A stretch of 64,000 nt of DNA from Caballeronia glathei (GCF_000698595.1 NZ_JFHC01000043.1:1-64000), one strand, 5' to 3'. Counted from the first letter of the stretch, positions 1 through 9,050 are shown. Notes: a model not told the origin generated them from the sequence alone. Numbers and translations: made by a program.

Positions 1-525
1 GTCAAGGATAGCAGCCGCGAGGCAATTCTAGAGCTTCACAAGCTTGGCGTACGCACAGCAATGCTGACCGGCGACAACCCCCACACCGCGCAGGCAATCG
101 CGCAGCAGGTCGGCATTGACGAGGCTGAGGGCAATCAGTTGCCGGAAGACAAGCTGCGCGCGGTAGAACGTCTGTCGGGTGGTTCGGCGATGGTCGGTAT
201 GGTCGGTGACGGCATCAACGACGCACCGGCGCTCGCGCGTGCTGATATTGGCTTTGCGATGGGAGCAATGGGCACCGACACGGCAATCGAGACAGCCGAC
301 GTCGCGCTGATGGACGACGACCTGAGGAAAATTCCCGCCTTTATCCGCCTGTCGAAGGCAACGCATTCCATTCTCGTGCAGAACATCACGCTCGCGCTTG
401 GAATCAAGGCGGTCTTCCTGGCGTTGACGCTCGCGGGCTACGGGACGATGTGGATGGCTGTGTTCGCTGACGTCGGAGCCAGTCTGCTGGTGGTCGGCAA
501 TGGCCTTCGTCTGCTGCGCAAGTGA
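1..525 (+). CDS. P1B-type heavy-metal-transporting ATPase, C-terminal part
   Basis: The window opens inside this gene, so only the last 174 codons are present. Seen: the ATP-binding-domain motif MLTGDNPHTA near residue 21, the P-domain hinge motif GDGINDAPALA near residue 70, then two closing membrane helices from about residue 120. The Lys in ALGIKAVFL and the Asp in VFADVGASLL are the metal-site residues known for the Zn/Cd/Pb-exporting P1B-2 group (ZntA/CadA), so copper is less likely. The enzyme would sit in the inner membrane and pump divalent metal to the periplasm. It lies upstream of and in the same direction as the copper RND operon. The open frame continues off the left edge, so a start at the internal ATG (61) is not credible. 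Confidence 0.93.
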   Translation, partial: VKDSSREAILELHKLGVRTAMLTGDNPHTAQAIAQQVGIDEAEGNQLPEDKLRAVERLSGGSAMVGMVGDGINDAPALARADIGFAMGAMGTDTAIETADVALMDDDLRKIPAFIRLSKATHSILVQNITLALGIKAVFLALTLAGYGTMWMAVFADVGASLLVVGNGLRLLRK

Positions 526-651
526 CCTGTCACACCGGGCTATCAACGGATTAAATCAGTCAGAGATGGCGATAGGGTGGTTCGAACGAGCTTGGCGGTC
601 GTGGTAGTTCTATCCGGCCAGCGCCCGGGAACATGAACGAGCCAGGTTCGC

Positions 652-657
652 TATAAT
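652..657 (+). promoter_or_regulatory. Possible -10 element of the small secreted protein / cus operon
   Basis: A perfect TATAAT lies 7 bases before the ATG at 665. If it is used, transcription would start at or next to the ATG, giving a leaderless or almost leaderless message. No good -35 box is visible at 17 bases spacing, and I do not see the dyad typical of MerR/CueR promoters. It may instead be chance. Confidence 0.3.
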
Positions 658-664
658 CCCAGCC

Positions 665-1027
665 ATGAAATTTCTCCGGACATTGCTCCTCCTGCTGATT
701 TGCGCTGTGCTGCCCGTGAGTGGGCTGGCAGCCAGCGGCTTGACGGGAGAATGTCCGATGCAGATGAGCATGGGTTCCGACGACGGCAGTGCGATGTCAA
801 CGGAGATGCCAGGTTGCGAAACGATGAAAACCTCGCAACCGGGGAAAGCCAAGGGCTTCTCCTGCAAGGTCACAGCGCAATGCCAACTCGGCAACCTGTA
901 TTACCCGGTCTCCGCCACTGAGGTAACCCGTCCCGCCGGACTGTCCAGCCCGGTTGTATTCCACTACGCGCAGTCACTCTCCGTCCGTGAACCGGCCGGA
1001 CTCTGGCGACCTCCTCGCGCCATCTAA
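665..1027 (+). CDS. Small secreted Cys/Met protein upstream of metal efflux operon
   Basis: A 120-residue protein with a clear signal peptide (MKF..LLLLLICAVLPVSGLAA). The mature part has four cysteines and a Met-rich patch (CPMQMSMGSDDGSAMSTEMP), which could bind soft metals. It ends in LWRPPRAI, the kind of WRPP tail seen in short CzcI/CopL-like proteins encoded just before heavy-metal RND operons in beta-proteobacteria. It sits 92 bases upstream of the outer-membrane factor gene and reads the same way. A periplasmic metal-buffering or sensing role is inferred from composition and position only. Confidence 0.7.
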   Translation: MKFLRTLLLLLICAVLPVSGLAASGLTGECPMQMSMGSDDGSAMSTEMPGCETMKTSQPGKAKGFSCKVTAQCQLGNLYYPVSATEVTRPAGLSSPVVFHYAQSLSVREPAGLWRPPRAI

Positions 1028-1119
1028 TCCCTTGCTGACAGGTTCACCGCGTTTGCGGTGAGGTCGTCCTGCATCCAGGACGTGGATTCCCTATGGGAGT
1101 CCGCCGTTGGGGTTAGAAC

Positions 1120-2412
1120 ATGCCTTCAACTTTTGGCGCGCCGTCATGCCGGCGTGTACCACTGCGCGCGCGCTGTGTTTTCGCCGCGCTGATTCTCGTG
1201 AGCGTTACCGCGTTCGCTCAGGAAGCACCCGTTACGCTTGATGCGGCACTCCAGGCGGCGACTGACCGTTCGGCTTCGATGCAGGCGGCACAGGCTTCTG
1301 TCAGTGCCAGTTCAGAAGCTGCCGTCAAGGCGGGGCAGTTGCCCAACCCGATGCTCGCGGCGGGTATCGACAATCTGCCAATCAATGGCCCACAGGCGTT
1401 CACAATTGGCCAGAACATCCTGACGATGCGCCGCATCGGCATTGAGCAGGAATGGGTCTCGCCGGAGAAGCGCCGGCTTCGGTCCACGCTGGCAGACCAG
1501 GTTGTTGACCGCGAGCGCGCCGGCTTTCTCGCGCAGCTTGTCAATGTCCGCCAGCAAACCGCGACGGCATGGCTGAACGCAGCTTATGCAAAGAAGGCGG
1601 TGTCGTTGCAGCAGGAGCTGGTCAGGCACATGGCGCACGAACTCGCGGCCACCCAAGCGTCCTACCGTGGCGCAAAAGCGTCTGCAAGCGACGTCGCGCA
1701 AGCCCGACTCATGCTGGCGCAAACCCAAGACCAGCTACTGAAGGCCCAGCAGACTTTACAGACTGCGCTCATCGGCCTGTCGCGCTGGACCGCCGGTGCG
1801 GTTACAGACGTTGCCGGTGAACCGCCGGCGCCGCAATCCGTCGTTGCCTCTCTTCCGCCCGAGCAGTTGCGTGACGTGGAGCCCGCGCTCATGACCGCGA
1901 CGGCCGACATGCGCGTGGCGGACGCCGATACCGCCGTCGCCAACAGCAACCGCAGTACGAACTGGACCTGGAACGTCTCTTATCTGCAAGGAGGGAGCTC
2001 TTCGAGGTTTGTGTCGGTGGGCGTCAGTATTCCGTTGCCGATTAACCGGAAGAACGTCGAGGACCGGGACGCGGCTGAGAAAGCGCAGCTCGGTACCAAG
2101 GCGCGACTGATGTACGAAGATGCGCAGCGCCAGGTTGAAGCGGATATCCGCACCCAGTCAGCGACCTTGGCGAGCGGCCGTGAACGCATCACGAATCTGA
2201 CCAACTCCATGCTGCCGGCTGCGGACCAGCGCGTGCAACTGGCAGTTGCTGCGTACAAGGCAGGGGCTGGCTCGCTCGCCGATACCTTCGCAGCACGGCG
2301 GGCGCAGCTCGACGCCGAGCTTCAGGTGCTCGACCTACGGCGCGACGTTTCCCAGACCTGGGCGCAACTGGAATACCAGGTCGTGCCCGCCTCGATGTCC
2401 TTGAGTCAGTGA
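1120..2412 (+). CDS. cusC: TolC-family outer-membrane factor of Cus/Czc-type efflux
   Basis: A 430-residue outer-membrane factor that would form the trimeric exit duct for the RND pump encoded next door. Seen: an N-terminal signal peptide ending near AFAQ, then two long alanine/glutamine-rich helical repeats (TLDAALQAATDRSASMQAAQ and, later, DAEKAQLGTKARLMYEDAQ) typical of TolC family periplasmic barrels. There is no lipobox cysteine at the cleavage site, unlike Escherichia coli CusC. Its stop lies 11 bases before the adaptor start. The family is certain; the copper/silver assignment rests on CusA and CusF downstream. Confidence 0.92.
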   Translation: MPSTFGAPSCRRVPLRARCVFAALILVSVTAFAQEAPVTLDAALQAATDRSASMQAAQASVSASSEAAVKAGQLPNPMLAAGIDNLPINGPQAFTIGQNILTMRRIGIEQEWVSPEKRRLRSTLADQVVDRERAGFLAQLVNVRQQTATAWLNAAYAKKAVSLQQELVRHMAHELAATQASYRGAKASASDVAQARLMLAQTQDQLLKAQQTLQTALIGLSRWTAGAVTDVAGEPPAPQSVVASLPPEQLRDVEPALMTATADMRVADADTAVANSNRSTNWTWNVSYLQGGSSSRFVSVGVSIPLPINRKNVEDRDAAEKAQLGTKARLMYEDAQRQVEADIRTQSATLASGRERITNLTNSMLPAADQRVQLAVAAYKAGAGSLADTFAARRAQLDAELQVLDLRRDVSQTWAQLEYQVVPASMSLSQ

Positions 2413-2423
2413 AGGAGAACAAC

Positions 2424-3959
2424 ATGCAAAGCAAACCACTGGCAAGAGCGGCCCTTATCTTGTTCGGCGCAGCGGCGCTGCTGGGTGCCGGTTACGTCGC
2501 CGGCACCTGGCGCGCTTCGGAGACGGGCTCGAGCGCAGTTACCGTGACATCCGCCAACGCTGACAAAACCGACCCGAAGTCTGACCGCAAGGTGCTGTAC
2601 TGGCACGACCCCATGGTGCCGAATCAGCATTTCGACAAACCGGGCAAGTCGCCTTTCATGGACATGCAGCTCCAGCCGGTGTACGCCGATGAAGGTGGCG
2701 CGAGTGGTATCAGGATTGACCCGGGATTGCAGCAGAACCTAGGCATTCGCTACGCGACTGTGCGTCGGCAGGAAACCAAGGAAGGATTCGACGCGGTAGG
2801 TACGACACAGTTCGATGAGTCGAAAGCGGATGTCGTGCAGTCGCGGGTGACCGGCTACATTGACCATCTTTATGCCAGCGCTCCGATGCAACGCGTCACG
2901 AAAGGCGCTCCGATTGCGTCGCTGTTCGTTCCAGACTGGCTTGCGCCGCAGGAAGAATACCTGGCGCTAAAGCGTGGCGCTATGGATGACGGCATGCTTG
3001 CGGCGTCACGCGCGCGCATGCGGGCGATGTCGATTCCGGATGGCGTCGTCGCGGCTCTCGACCGCACCGGCAAAGCACAAACACATGTTGTCCTGTCGTC
3101 GCCAGAAACAGGCGTCGTGAGCGAACTGAACGTCCGTGATGGTGCGATGGTGACACTCGGACAGACGCTCGCGAAAGTTGCCGGCCTCTCTAAGCTGTGG
3201 CTCATCGTCGAAATTCCCGAGGCGCTCGCGCTGACCGTACAGCCCGGCATGACCGTGGACGCGACGTTCGCGAGCGACCCGACCCAGCACTTTAACGGGA
3301 AGATTCGTGAAATCCTTCCGGGCATCAGTACCAGTAGCCGCACGTTGCAGGCTCGACTCGAAATCGACAATACCGCTTTGAAATTGACGCCAGGGATGTT
3401 GATGCGGGTGCGCGTCGGCGGGAACAAGGCTGTCTCGCATCTGCTCGTCCCTTCAGAGGCGGTCATCACGACCGGCAAGCGGTCGGTGGTTATCGCCAAA
3501 AACAGCGATGGTCGCCTGCAGCCCGTTACGGTCACCATCGGCAACGACGTCGGAAATGAAACCGAGGTGCTGAGCGGCCTGAGCGACGGCGAGCAGGTCG
3601 TCGCTTCCGGCCAGTTCCTGATTGACTCGGAGGCGAGTCTGAAATCGGTCCTGCCACGACTGGAAGGCGGCGCAGGCGCTGGTCCGGCGACTCTAGCGCC
3701 CTCGTCCGCGCCGGCCGCAACTGCAGCTCAGACGTACGAGACCACCGGGAAGGTCGAAAAGGTAACTCCGGGGGACATCACGTTCTCCCATCAACCGGTT
3801 CCGGCCCTTGGCTGGGGCGCGATGACGATGTCGTTCAACAAGCCGGCGCCCGACGCGTTCCCGGACGTGAAGCCTGGCGAGACCGTCCGCTTCGCCTTCA
3901 GACAGTCGGATGATGGCTACCAACTGACGAAGGTCGAGCCGGTCGGAGACGCCAAATGA
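2424..3959 (+). CDS. cusB: Cus-type RND periplasmic adaptor with fused CusF domain
   Basis: Membrane-fusion protein linking the pump to the outer-membrane duct. The ATG at 2424 is chosen because AAGGAG lies 6 bases before it; a GTG at 2409 would add five residues. Seen in order: a membrane anchor (about 5-30), a heavy-metal-binding domain (about 58-88, YWHDPMVPNQHF then SPFMDMQ), the barrel-sandwich and beta-barrel domains, and from about residue 436 a CusF-like OB fold with LGWGAMTMSFNKP carrying the Trp and Met ligands known from CusF. A fused CusF plus a free CusF downstream suggests two metallochaperone modules. The stop overlaps the next start as ATGA. Confidence 0.93.
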   Translation: MQSKPLARAALILFGAAALLGAGYVAGTWRASETGSSAVTVTSANADKTDPKSDRKVLYWHDPMVPNQHFDKPGKSPFMDMQLQPVYADEGGASGIRIDPGLQQNLGIRYATVRRQETKEGFDAVGTTQFDESKADVVQSRVTGYIDHLYASAPMQRVTKGAPIASLFVPDWLAPQEEYLALKRGAMDDGMLAASRARMRAMSIPDGVVAALDRTGKAQTHVVLSSPETGVVSELNVRDGAMVTLGQTLAKVAGLSKLWLIVEIPEALALTVQPGMTVDATFASDPTQHFNGKIREILPGISTSSRTLQARLEIDNTALKLTPGMLMRVRVGGNKAVSHLLVPSEAVITTGKRSVVIAKNSDGRLQPVTVTIGNDVGNETEVLSGLSDGEQVVASGQFLIDSEASLKSVLPRLEGGAGAGPATLAPSSAPAATAAQTYETTGKVEKVTPGDITFSHQPVPALGWGAMTMSFNKPAPDAFPDVKPGETVRFAFRQSDDGYQLTKVEPVGDAK

Positions 3960-6900
3960 TTGCGCGCCTTATCAGGTGGTCTATCCACAACCGGTTCCTC
4001 GTGTTGCTTGCCACCGTGCTCGTCACAGCGTGGGGCGTTTATTCGGTCACACAAACGCCACTCGATGCGCTGCCCGACCTGTCCGATACGCAAGTCATCA
4101 TCAAGGCATCGTACCCGGGCAAAGCCCCGCAGGTCATCGAGGACCAAGTGACGTATCCGCTCACCACGACGTTGCTTGGCGTGCCGGGTGCGAAAACCAT
4201 CCGGGCGTATTCGTCGTTCGGCGATGCGTTCGTCTACGTGCTGTTCGACGACAAGACCGACCAGTATTGGGCGCGCTCCCGGGTCCTCGAGTACCTGAAC
4301 CAGGTGCAGAGCCGCCTGCCGCAGGGGGCGACTGTATCGCTTGGGCCCGATGCGACCGGTGTGGGTTGGGTCTACGAATATGCCCTCGTCGACAAGACCG
4401 GAAAGCACGACCTCGGGCAGCTGCGCGCACTGAACGACTGGTTCCTGAAGTTCGAATTGAAGTCGGTACCGGACGTGTCCGAAGTCGCGTCGATAGGTGG
4501 CATGGTCCGTCAGTATCAGGTCGTGCTCGACCCGGACAAACTACGCGCGTACGGCATCACGCAGGGGGCGGTGGCCGACGCACTCGGCAAGGCGAACCAG
4601 GAATCAGGCGGGTCAGTCGTTGAGATGGCCGAGTCGGAGTACATGGTCCGGTCGTCTGGCTACCTGCGTACCCTCGACGACTTCCGAAATGTCGTATTGC
4701 GCACGAACGATGCGGGTACGCCCGTTCTGCTCCGCGACGTAGCGCGGATTCAAATCGGGCCTGAGATGCGACGAGGCATCGCGGAGCTGAACGGCCAGGG
4801 AGAAGTAGCAGGCGGTGTCATCGTTATGCGTTCCGGCAAGAACGCGCTGACCACCATCGACGCGGTGAAAGCGAAACTGGCCGACCTGAAGCGGTCACTG
4901 CCGGCTGGCGTGGAAGTCGTGTCGACCTACGACCGTTCCCAGCTCATTGAGCGCGCAGTGGACAATCTCAAGGACAAGCTCATCGAAGAATTCATCATCG
5001 TTGGGCTCGTCTGCGCGGTGTTCCTGTTCCATCTGCGCAGCGCGTTTGTCGCAATTCTGTCGCTACCACTGGGTGTGCTGGCAGCATTTATTGTGATGCG
5101 CTATCAGGGCGTCAACGCGAACCTGATGTCCCTGGGCGGGATTGCGATTGCCATCGGGGCCATGATTGACGCGGCCATCGTGATGATTGAGAACGCTCAC
5201 AAGCATCTCGAAGCGTACGACCATGACCACCCTGGCGAACAAATCACGACCGCACAGCGCTGGGAGCTCATCGCGACATCTGCGGCGGAGGTGGGGCCGG
5301 CGTTGTTCTTCTCGCTGCTCATCATCACGCTGTCGTTTATCCCGGTGTTCTCGCTCGAGGGGCAGGAGGGAAAGCTGTTCTCTCCTCTGGCTTTCACCAA
5401 GACCTACACCATTGCCGCAGCTGCCGGGTTGTCGGTGACACTGGTGCCCGTGCTGATGGGCTATCTGATTCGAGGTCGTATTCCCCACGAGAACGCGAAC
5501 CCAATCAATCGCGTGCTGATTAGACTGTACCGGCCGTTGCTGGAAGCAACGTTGCGGCGGCCGTGGATTGCTATCGGCCTGGCGGTGGTCGCGCTAGCGG
5601 CTTCGGTTATTCCGCTTTCTCAGCTCGGTGGCGAATTCATGCCACCGCTCGACGAAGGCGACCTTCTATATATGCCGACGGCGTTGCCGGGAATTTCGGC
5701 CGAGAAAGCGAGCGAACTGCTGCAGCAGACGGACCGGCTCATCAAGACGGTTCCAGAAGTTGCAACGGTCTTCGGAAAATCCGGGCGGGCAGACACCGCG
5801 ACTGACCCGGCGCCCCTCGAGATGTTCGAGACGACGATTCAGTTCAAACCGCGCAGCCAGTGGCGACCCGGCATGACTCCAGAAAAGCTGGTCGATGAAC
5901 TGGACCGCACCGTCAAGGTGCCGGGGCTGTCGAACGTCTGGGTACCGCCCATCCGCAATCGCCTCGACATGCTGTCGACCGGCATCAAGACGCCGGTCGG
6001 GGTCAAGATTTCCGGCAGCGACCTCTCCCAAATCGACCGCATCGCGGCCCAGGTCGAAGCAGCCGTCAAAAATGTCCCCGGCGTCACGTCCGCACTGGCA
6101 GAACGGCTCAACGGCGGCCGTTATATCGATGTTGATATTGACCGACTCGCAGCGGCTCGCTATGGGCTTGCCGTAGCGGACATTCAGTCAGTTGTATCGT
6201 CCGCAGTTGGTGGAGAAAACATCGGTGAGGTGATTGCTGGCCGTGAGCGGTTCCCCATCAACATCCGCTATCCCCGCGAAATCCGGGATTCGCTCGAGAA
6301 GCTGCGTCAGTTGCCAGTCGTCACGGACCGTGGCGCACAAATCCAGCTCGGCGATGTCGCGCACATCACGATTGCCGATGGGCCGCCGATGATTCGTAGC
6401 GAGAATGCGCGGCTCTCCGGTTATGTCTATGTCGACATCCGCAATACGGACCTGCATTCAGCCGTTCAGGCAATGCAACGTGCCGTTGAGGAGAAGGTGA
6501 CGCTTCCCCCAGGCTATTCAATTGCATGGTCCGGCCAGTTCGAATATCTCGAACGTGCGGCGGCGAAGCTGCGCACGGTCATTCCCGTGACGCTCGTCGT
6601 CATCTTTGTGCTGCTCTTCCTGACCTTCAACTCGGCAGCCGATGCACTACTGCTGATGTCGACGGTTCCCTTCGCTCTGGTTGGGGGCTTCTGGCTCATC
6701 TGGATTCTGGGCCATGCGGTATCTGTCGCAACCGCCGTCGGGTTTATCGCGCTCGCGGGTGTCGCAGCTGAGTTTGGCGTCGTGATGCTGCTGTACCTGA
6801 AGGGAGCGCTCAACCGCAGATTGGAAGATGGCGAGCCGCTGACCGAGGCGCTTCTGTTCGATGCGATTCGGGAAGGCGCCGTGCTGCGTGTGCGGCCCAA

Positions 6901-7162
6901 GGCGATGACCGTTGCTGTCGTCCTGGCTGGTCTTATCCCCATCATGGTCGGGCACGGCGCCGGCTCCGAAGTCATGCAGCGTATCGCCGCACCGATGGTC
7001 GGCGGCATGGTCACGGCGCCAATCCTTTCGATGTTCGTTATCCCCGCAGCCTGGTTCCTGTTACAGCGTCGCCGCGCGAGACAGTCAAGCCGCGTGCGGC
7101 CCCCCCATGCAGTCCCTTCCGGCACGAAAGTGCCAGCTACCCAAACTGGAGAAACCCAATGA
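3956..7162 (+). CDS. cusA: Cu(I)/Ag(I) efflux RND inner-membrane pump CusA
   Basis: A 1068-residue HME-RND transporter, the usual length. Seen: an N-terminal TM1, the conserved LDALPDLSDTQVII, the ATGVGWVYEY region, two periplasmic halves and twelve helices. The three methionines that bind Cu/Ag in E. coli CusA are each in place: GDLLYMP, APLEMFE and NRLDMLS, which separates it from CzcA-type zinc pumps. It starts inside the cusB stop (ATGA) and its own stop overlaps the cusF start the same way, so the operon is translationally coupled. The C-terminus ends in an Arg/Pro-rich tail. Confidence 0.96.
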   Translation: MIARLIRWSIHNRFLVLLATVLVTAWGVYSVTQTPLDALPDLSDTQVIIKASYPGKAPQVIEDQVTYPLTTTLLGVPGAKTIRAYSSFGDAFVYVLFDDKTDQYWARSRVLEYLNQVQSRLPQGATVSLGPDATGVGWVYEYALVDKTGKHDLGQLRALNDWFLKFELKSVPDVSEVASIGGMVRQYQVVLDPDKLRAYGITQGAVADALGKANQESGGSVVEMAESEYMVRSSGYLRTLDDFRNVVLRTNDAGTPVLLRDVARIQIGPEMRRGIAELNGQGEVAGGVIVMRSGKNALTTIDAVKAKLADLKRSLPAGVEVVSTYDRSQLIERAVDNLKDKLIEEFIIVGLVCAVFLFHLRSAFVAILSLPLGVLAAFIVMRYQGVNANLMSLGGIAIAIGAMIDAAIVMIENAHKHLEAYDHDHPGEQITTAQRWELIATSAAEVGPALFFSLLIITLSFIPVFSLEGQEGKLFSPLAFTKTYTIAAAAGLSVTLVPVLMGYLIRGRIPHENANPINRVLIRLYRPLLEATLRRPWIAIGLAVVALAASVIPLSQLGGEFMPPLDEGDLLYMPTALPGISAEKASELLQQTDRLIKTVPEVATVFGKSGRADTATDPAPLEMFETTIQFKPRSQWRPGMTPEKLVDELDRTVKVPGLSNVWVPPIRNRLDMLSTGIKTPVGVKISGSDLSQIDRIAAQVEAAVKNVPGVTSALAERLNGGRYIDVDIDRLAAARYGLAVADIQSVVSSAVGGENIGEVIAGRERFPINIRYPREIRDSLEKLRQLPVVTDRGAQIQLGDVAHITIADGPPMIRSENARLSGYVYVDIRNTDLHSAVQAMQRAVEEKVTLPPGYSIAWSGQFEYLERAAAKLRTVIPVTLVVIFVLLFLTFNSAADALLLMSTVPFALVGGFWLIWILGHAVSVATAVGFIALAGVAAEFGVVMLLYLKGALNRRLEDGEPLTEALLFDAIREGAVLRVRPKAMTVAVVLAGLIPIMVGHGAGSEVMQRIAAPMVGGMVTAPILSMFVIPAAWFLLQRRRARQSSRVRPPHAVPSGTKVPATQTGETQ

Positions 7163-7506
7163 ATAAGTTGCTTGTTGCCTCTGTTGCCCTTGCAGCCATC
7201 GTTGCTGCGCCCGCGTTCGCGAGTGATGACATGGCCGGAATGGACATGTCCAAGCCGTCGGCTTCGAAAATGTCATCGAACACCGCGCTCACCGACGCGG
7301 AAGTCAGGAAGGTGGACGCTGCGACGGGCATGGTCACGCTGAAGCACGGCGCCCTAGCGAACGTCGGGATGCCGCCGATGACGATGGCGTTCAAGGCAAA
7401 AGATGCTGCGATGGTCAAGCAGGTCAAGGAAGGCGACAAGGTCAAGGTCCGTGTCGAGAACGTCGACGGAACACTAACCATCGTAAAGCTGGAAAAGCAG
7501 TCTTGA
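7159..7506 (+). CDS. cusF: Periplasmic copper/silver metallochaperone CusF
   Basis: A 115-residue secreted protein: a signal peptide ending at AFAS, a Met-rich linker (DDMAGMDMSKP), then the CusF OB fold with VTLKHGALANVGMPPMTMAF. The His and two Met of this motif match the known Cu(I)/Ag(I) ligands; the usual Trp in WPAMTM is replaced here by Pro (MPPMTM). It would hand metal to the CusB adaptor. Its start overlaps the cusA stop. It is homologous to the C-terminal domain of the CusB in this operon, which keeps the Trp-bearing version. Confidence 0.92.
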   Translation: MNKLLVASVALAAIVAAPAFASDDMAGMDMSKPSASKMSSNTALTDAEVRKVDAATGMVTLKHGALANVGMPPMTMAFKAKDAAMVKQVKEGDKVKVRVENVDGTLTIVKLEKQS

Positions 7507-7524
7507 TGCGGAACTGATACTGCA

Positions 7525-7556
7525 TTGCAGGCTTACCGAGCATGGTAAGTCTGCAA
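7525..7556 (+). terminator. Long hairpin after cusF
   Basis: Thirteen-base stem TTGCAGGCTTACC (7525-7537), loop of 6, and the matching arm 7544-7556 with one G-T wobble. No T-run follows, so it is not a classical intrinsic terminator. It may stabilise the 3' end of the cus message or stop converging transcription from the leftward cytochrome gene. Confidence 0.55.
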
Positions 7557-7590
7557 GCCGGCTTGCCAGGAGAGAGGCACGATTTCGGGA

Positions 7591-8034
7591 CTAAAGTACC
7601 CGTAGATAAGTGATGATTTTCCAAATTTCATCTTCCTTGAGAGCGCCCTTGAATGGCGGCATTGCGCTTCCGACAGGCACGCCGCCCTCCGATATGCTCC
7701 AGAGAAGATAGCCGTCCGAGGCCATTGGCATCTTGCTGACTGCCGCAACGTTCGCCGGACGCGGAAACAGGTTTGCACCATCAGGACCGTCGCCCAATCC
7801 CGTTACGCCATGGCATCGCGCGCAATTTTGTTCAAAAAGAGTTCGGCCACTTTCAATGTTCGGCGCGGTTGGCTCCAGCGGATTTTCCTTTGACGTGTAT
7901 TGCGGGTCAATTCCATTCATCATGACAAAGTGATGTCGCGCCATGGACATGCCCATCATTCCCATTTGTCCGTAGCCTGTTGACGACAGACACATGCATC
8001 CGAGCATTACCAGGCCCGCAAAAAGCCGTTTCAT
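7591..8034 (-). CDS. Secreted mono-haem c-type cytochrome
   Basis: A 147-residue protein. The start at 8034 is chosen because GGGAGG lies just upstream; longer in-frame starts lack this. Seen: a signal sequence rich in Met/Cys, a Met/His-rich linker (GQMGMMGMSMARHHFVMM), then the haem motif CARCHG and a distal Met ligand candidate in VGSAMPPFKG, closing with DEIWKIITYLRVL typical of cytochrome c class I. It would move electrons in the periplasm. It converges with the cus operon and follows the Met/Trp-rich protein gene at 128 bases, so the two may be co-transcribed. Its redox partner is not evident. Confidence 0.88.
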   Translation of the reverse strand: MKRLFAGLVMLGCMCLSSTGYGQMGMMGMSMARHHFVMMNGIDPQYTSKENPLEPTAPNIESGRTLFEQNCARCHGVTGLGDGPDGANLFPRPANVAAVSKMPMASDGYLLWSISEGGVPVGSAMPPFKGALKEDEIWKIITYLRVL

Positions 8035-8161
8035 AACCGCCTCCCGGTCCGTCGCGCACCGACCCAAAAACTCCGCTAAGGCGTGTGACCCATCTTTGGC
8101 TTCTATGACATCCGTGATTCGGACAGCAGCGCACGCATTCTTCAAACTACGATTTGCCGCC

Positions 8162-8695
8162 CTACTGCGTCTTGGCAGGAGGCCCCATCCAGTACTGTTG
8201 CTGCCACATCATATTGTTCATCATCTCCTGCTGCATCCGTAGATACTGGTCGGTCATGTATTGCCGTTGTCGCAGTTGTTCGGGCGTGAGGCGCGAATAG
8301 TAGCCGCCCATGTGGCCCCAACCGCCCCCGCAGCAACCAGGCCCACTTCCTCCCATCATCCCGTGGCCCATCATTCCCGGTCCCGTTCCATAGCCCATCA
8401 TGCCTGGTCCCCACATGCCGTGCATCGTTGTCATCGCGCCCTGCATGGCCGCCCCGTGCTGCTGGAGCAACTTCTGGCGCTCCTGTGGGTCCTGAGTATT
8501 ACGAATCTGGTCCATCTGCGCTTGCATTGTCTTCATTTGTTCTTGGAGCTGTGCCAATTTTTTGTCGAATTCCGTAGGGTTTGGGGTTTGTGCCTTGGAG
8601 GTGCTCTGTGGAGCATTTGTACCCTTGGACGCGGCGTGTAGTGCCGGAGATGTCAACGCGAAACCGGCAGCCATCGCGATGATGAGCTTTTTCAT
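8162..8695 (-). CDS. Secreted Met/Gly/Trp-rich protein
   Basis: A 177-residue protein starting at 8695 behind a strong AAGGAGG. Seen: a signal peptide ending near LHAA, a helical stretch (KLAQLQEQMKTMQAQMDQ), then a low-complexity tail rich in Gly, Met, Trp and Cys (WGPGMMGYGTGPGMM and similar, with CC). The composition fits a periplasmic copper-binding or scavenging protein, and it lies between copper and arsenic loci. No catalytic motif is visible. Homologues in metal islands are usually labelled hypothetical; the metal role is inferred. Confidence 0.8.
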   Translation of the reverse strand: MKKLIIAMAAGFALTSPALHAASKGTNAPQSTSKAQTPNPTEFDKKLAQLQEQMKTMQAQMDQIRNTQDPQERQKLLQQHGAAMQGAMTTMHGMWGPGMMGYGTGPGMMGHGMMGGSGPGCCGGGWGHMGGYYSRLTPEQLRQRQYMTDQYLRMQQEMMNNMMWQQQYWMGPPAKTQ

Positions 8696-8889
8696 GCTTC
8701 CTCCTTGTGGGTGTGTGAGACGAGGGCTGAACAGGCTGCACAATCCCGCACCACAAGACTACGTGTCAGTAGCTGACGTCGTTTGATGTGTGTCAATAAG
8801 GGCGAGCGTTACCATTGGGATTTGCATGGATTCAACGGAGGGCGGATGGGTTGCGACTGGGCATCGCGATATCGCAAACCGGCTCGGAG

Positions 8890-9050
8890 AGCCAACGCAG
8901 CTGTTTCACCCACCGGCGGACGCGGAACTCGCAACCTACGGCTGGCCTGCCAATGTCCGGGCACCGCAAAATCGCCCAGAGTGCGCATGCGTCGTGTGCT
9001 CCCGCAACATGCTGTTTTCATCCGAGATTTTGGGGAGGACGAGTCTCGGG
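8890..9050 (+). pseudogene. Remnant of a sigma-54-dependent activator (NtrC-type)
   Basis: One frame reads ELATYGWPANVRAPQNRPEC followed by ACVVCSRNMLFSSEIL. This lines up with the end of the AAA+ domain of NtrC-family activators, where YxWPGNVRELxNxxERAxVL is nearly invariant. Several key positions are changed (GNVREL to ANVRAP), the ATPase core upstream and the HTH downstream are absent, and no start with a ribosome site is visible. I read it as a decayed fragment between the metal and arsenic loci. Confidence 0.6.

Noticed and set aside
2870..3544. Long minus-strand ORF of 224 codons
   Set aside because: Lies wholly inside cusB in the opposite strand; high-GC codon bias makes such mirror frames common, and it has no motif.
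6514..7125. Minus-strand ORF of 203 codons
   Set aside because: Shadow of cusA; composition is Ser/Arg-rich and shows no domain.
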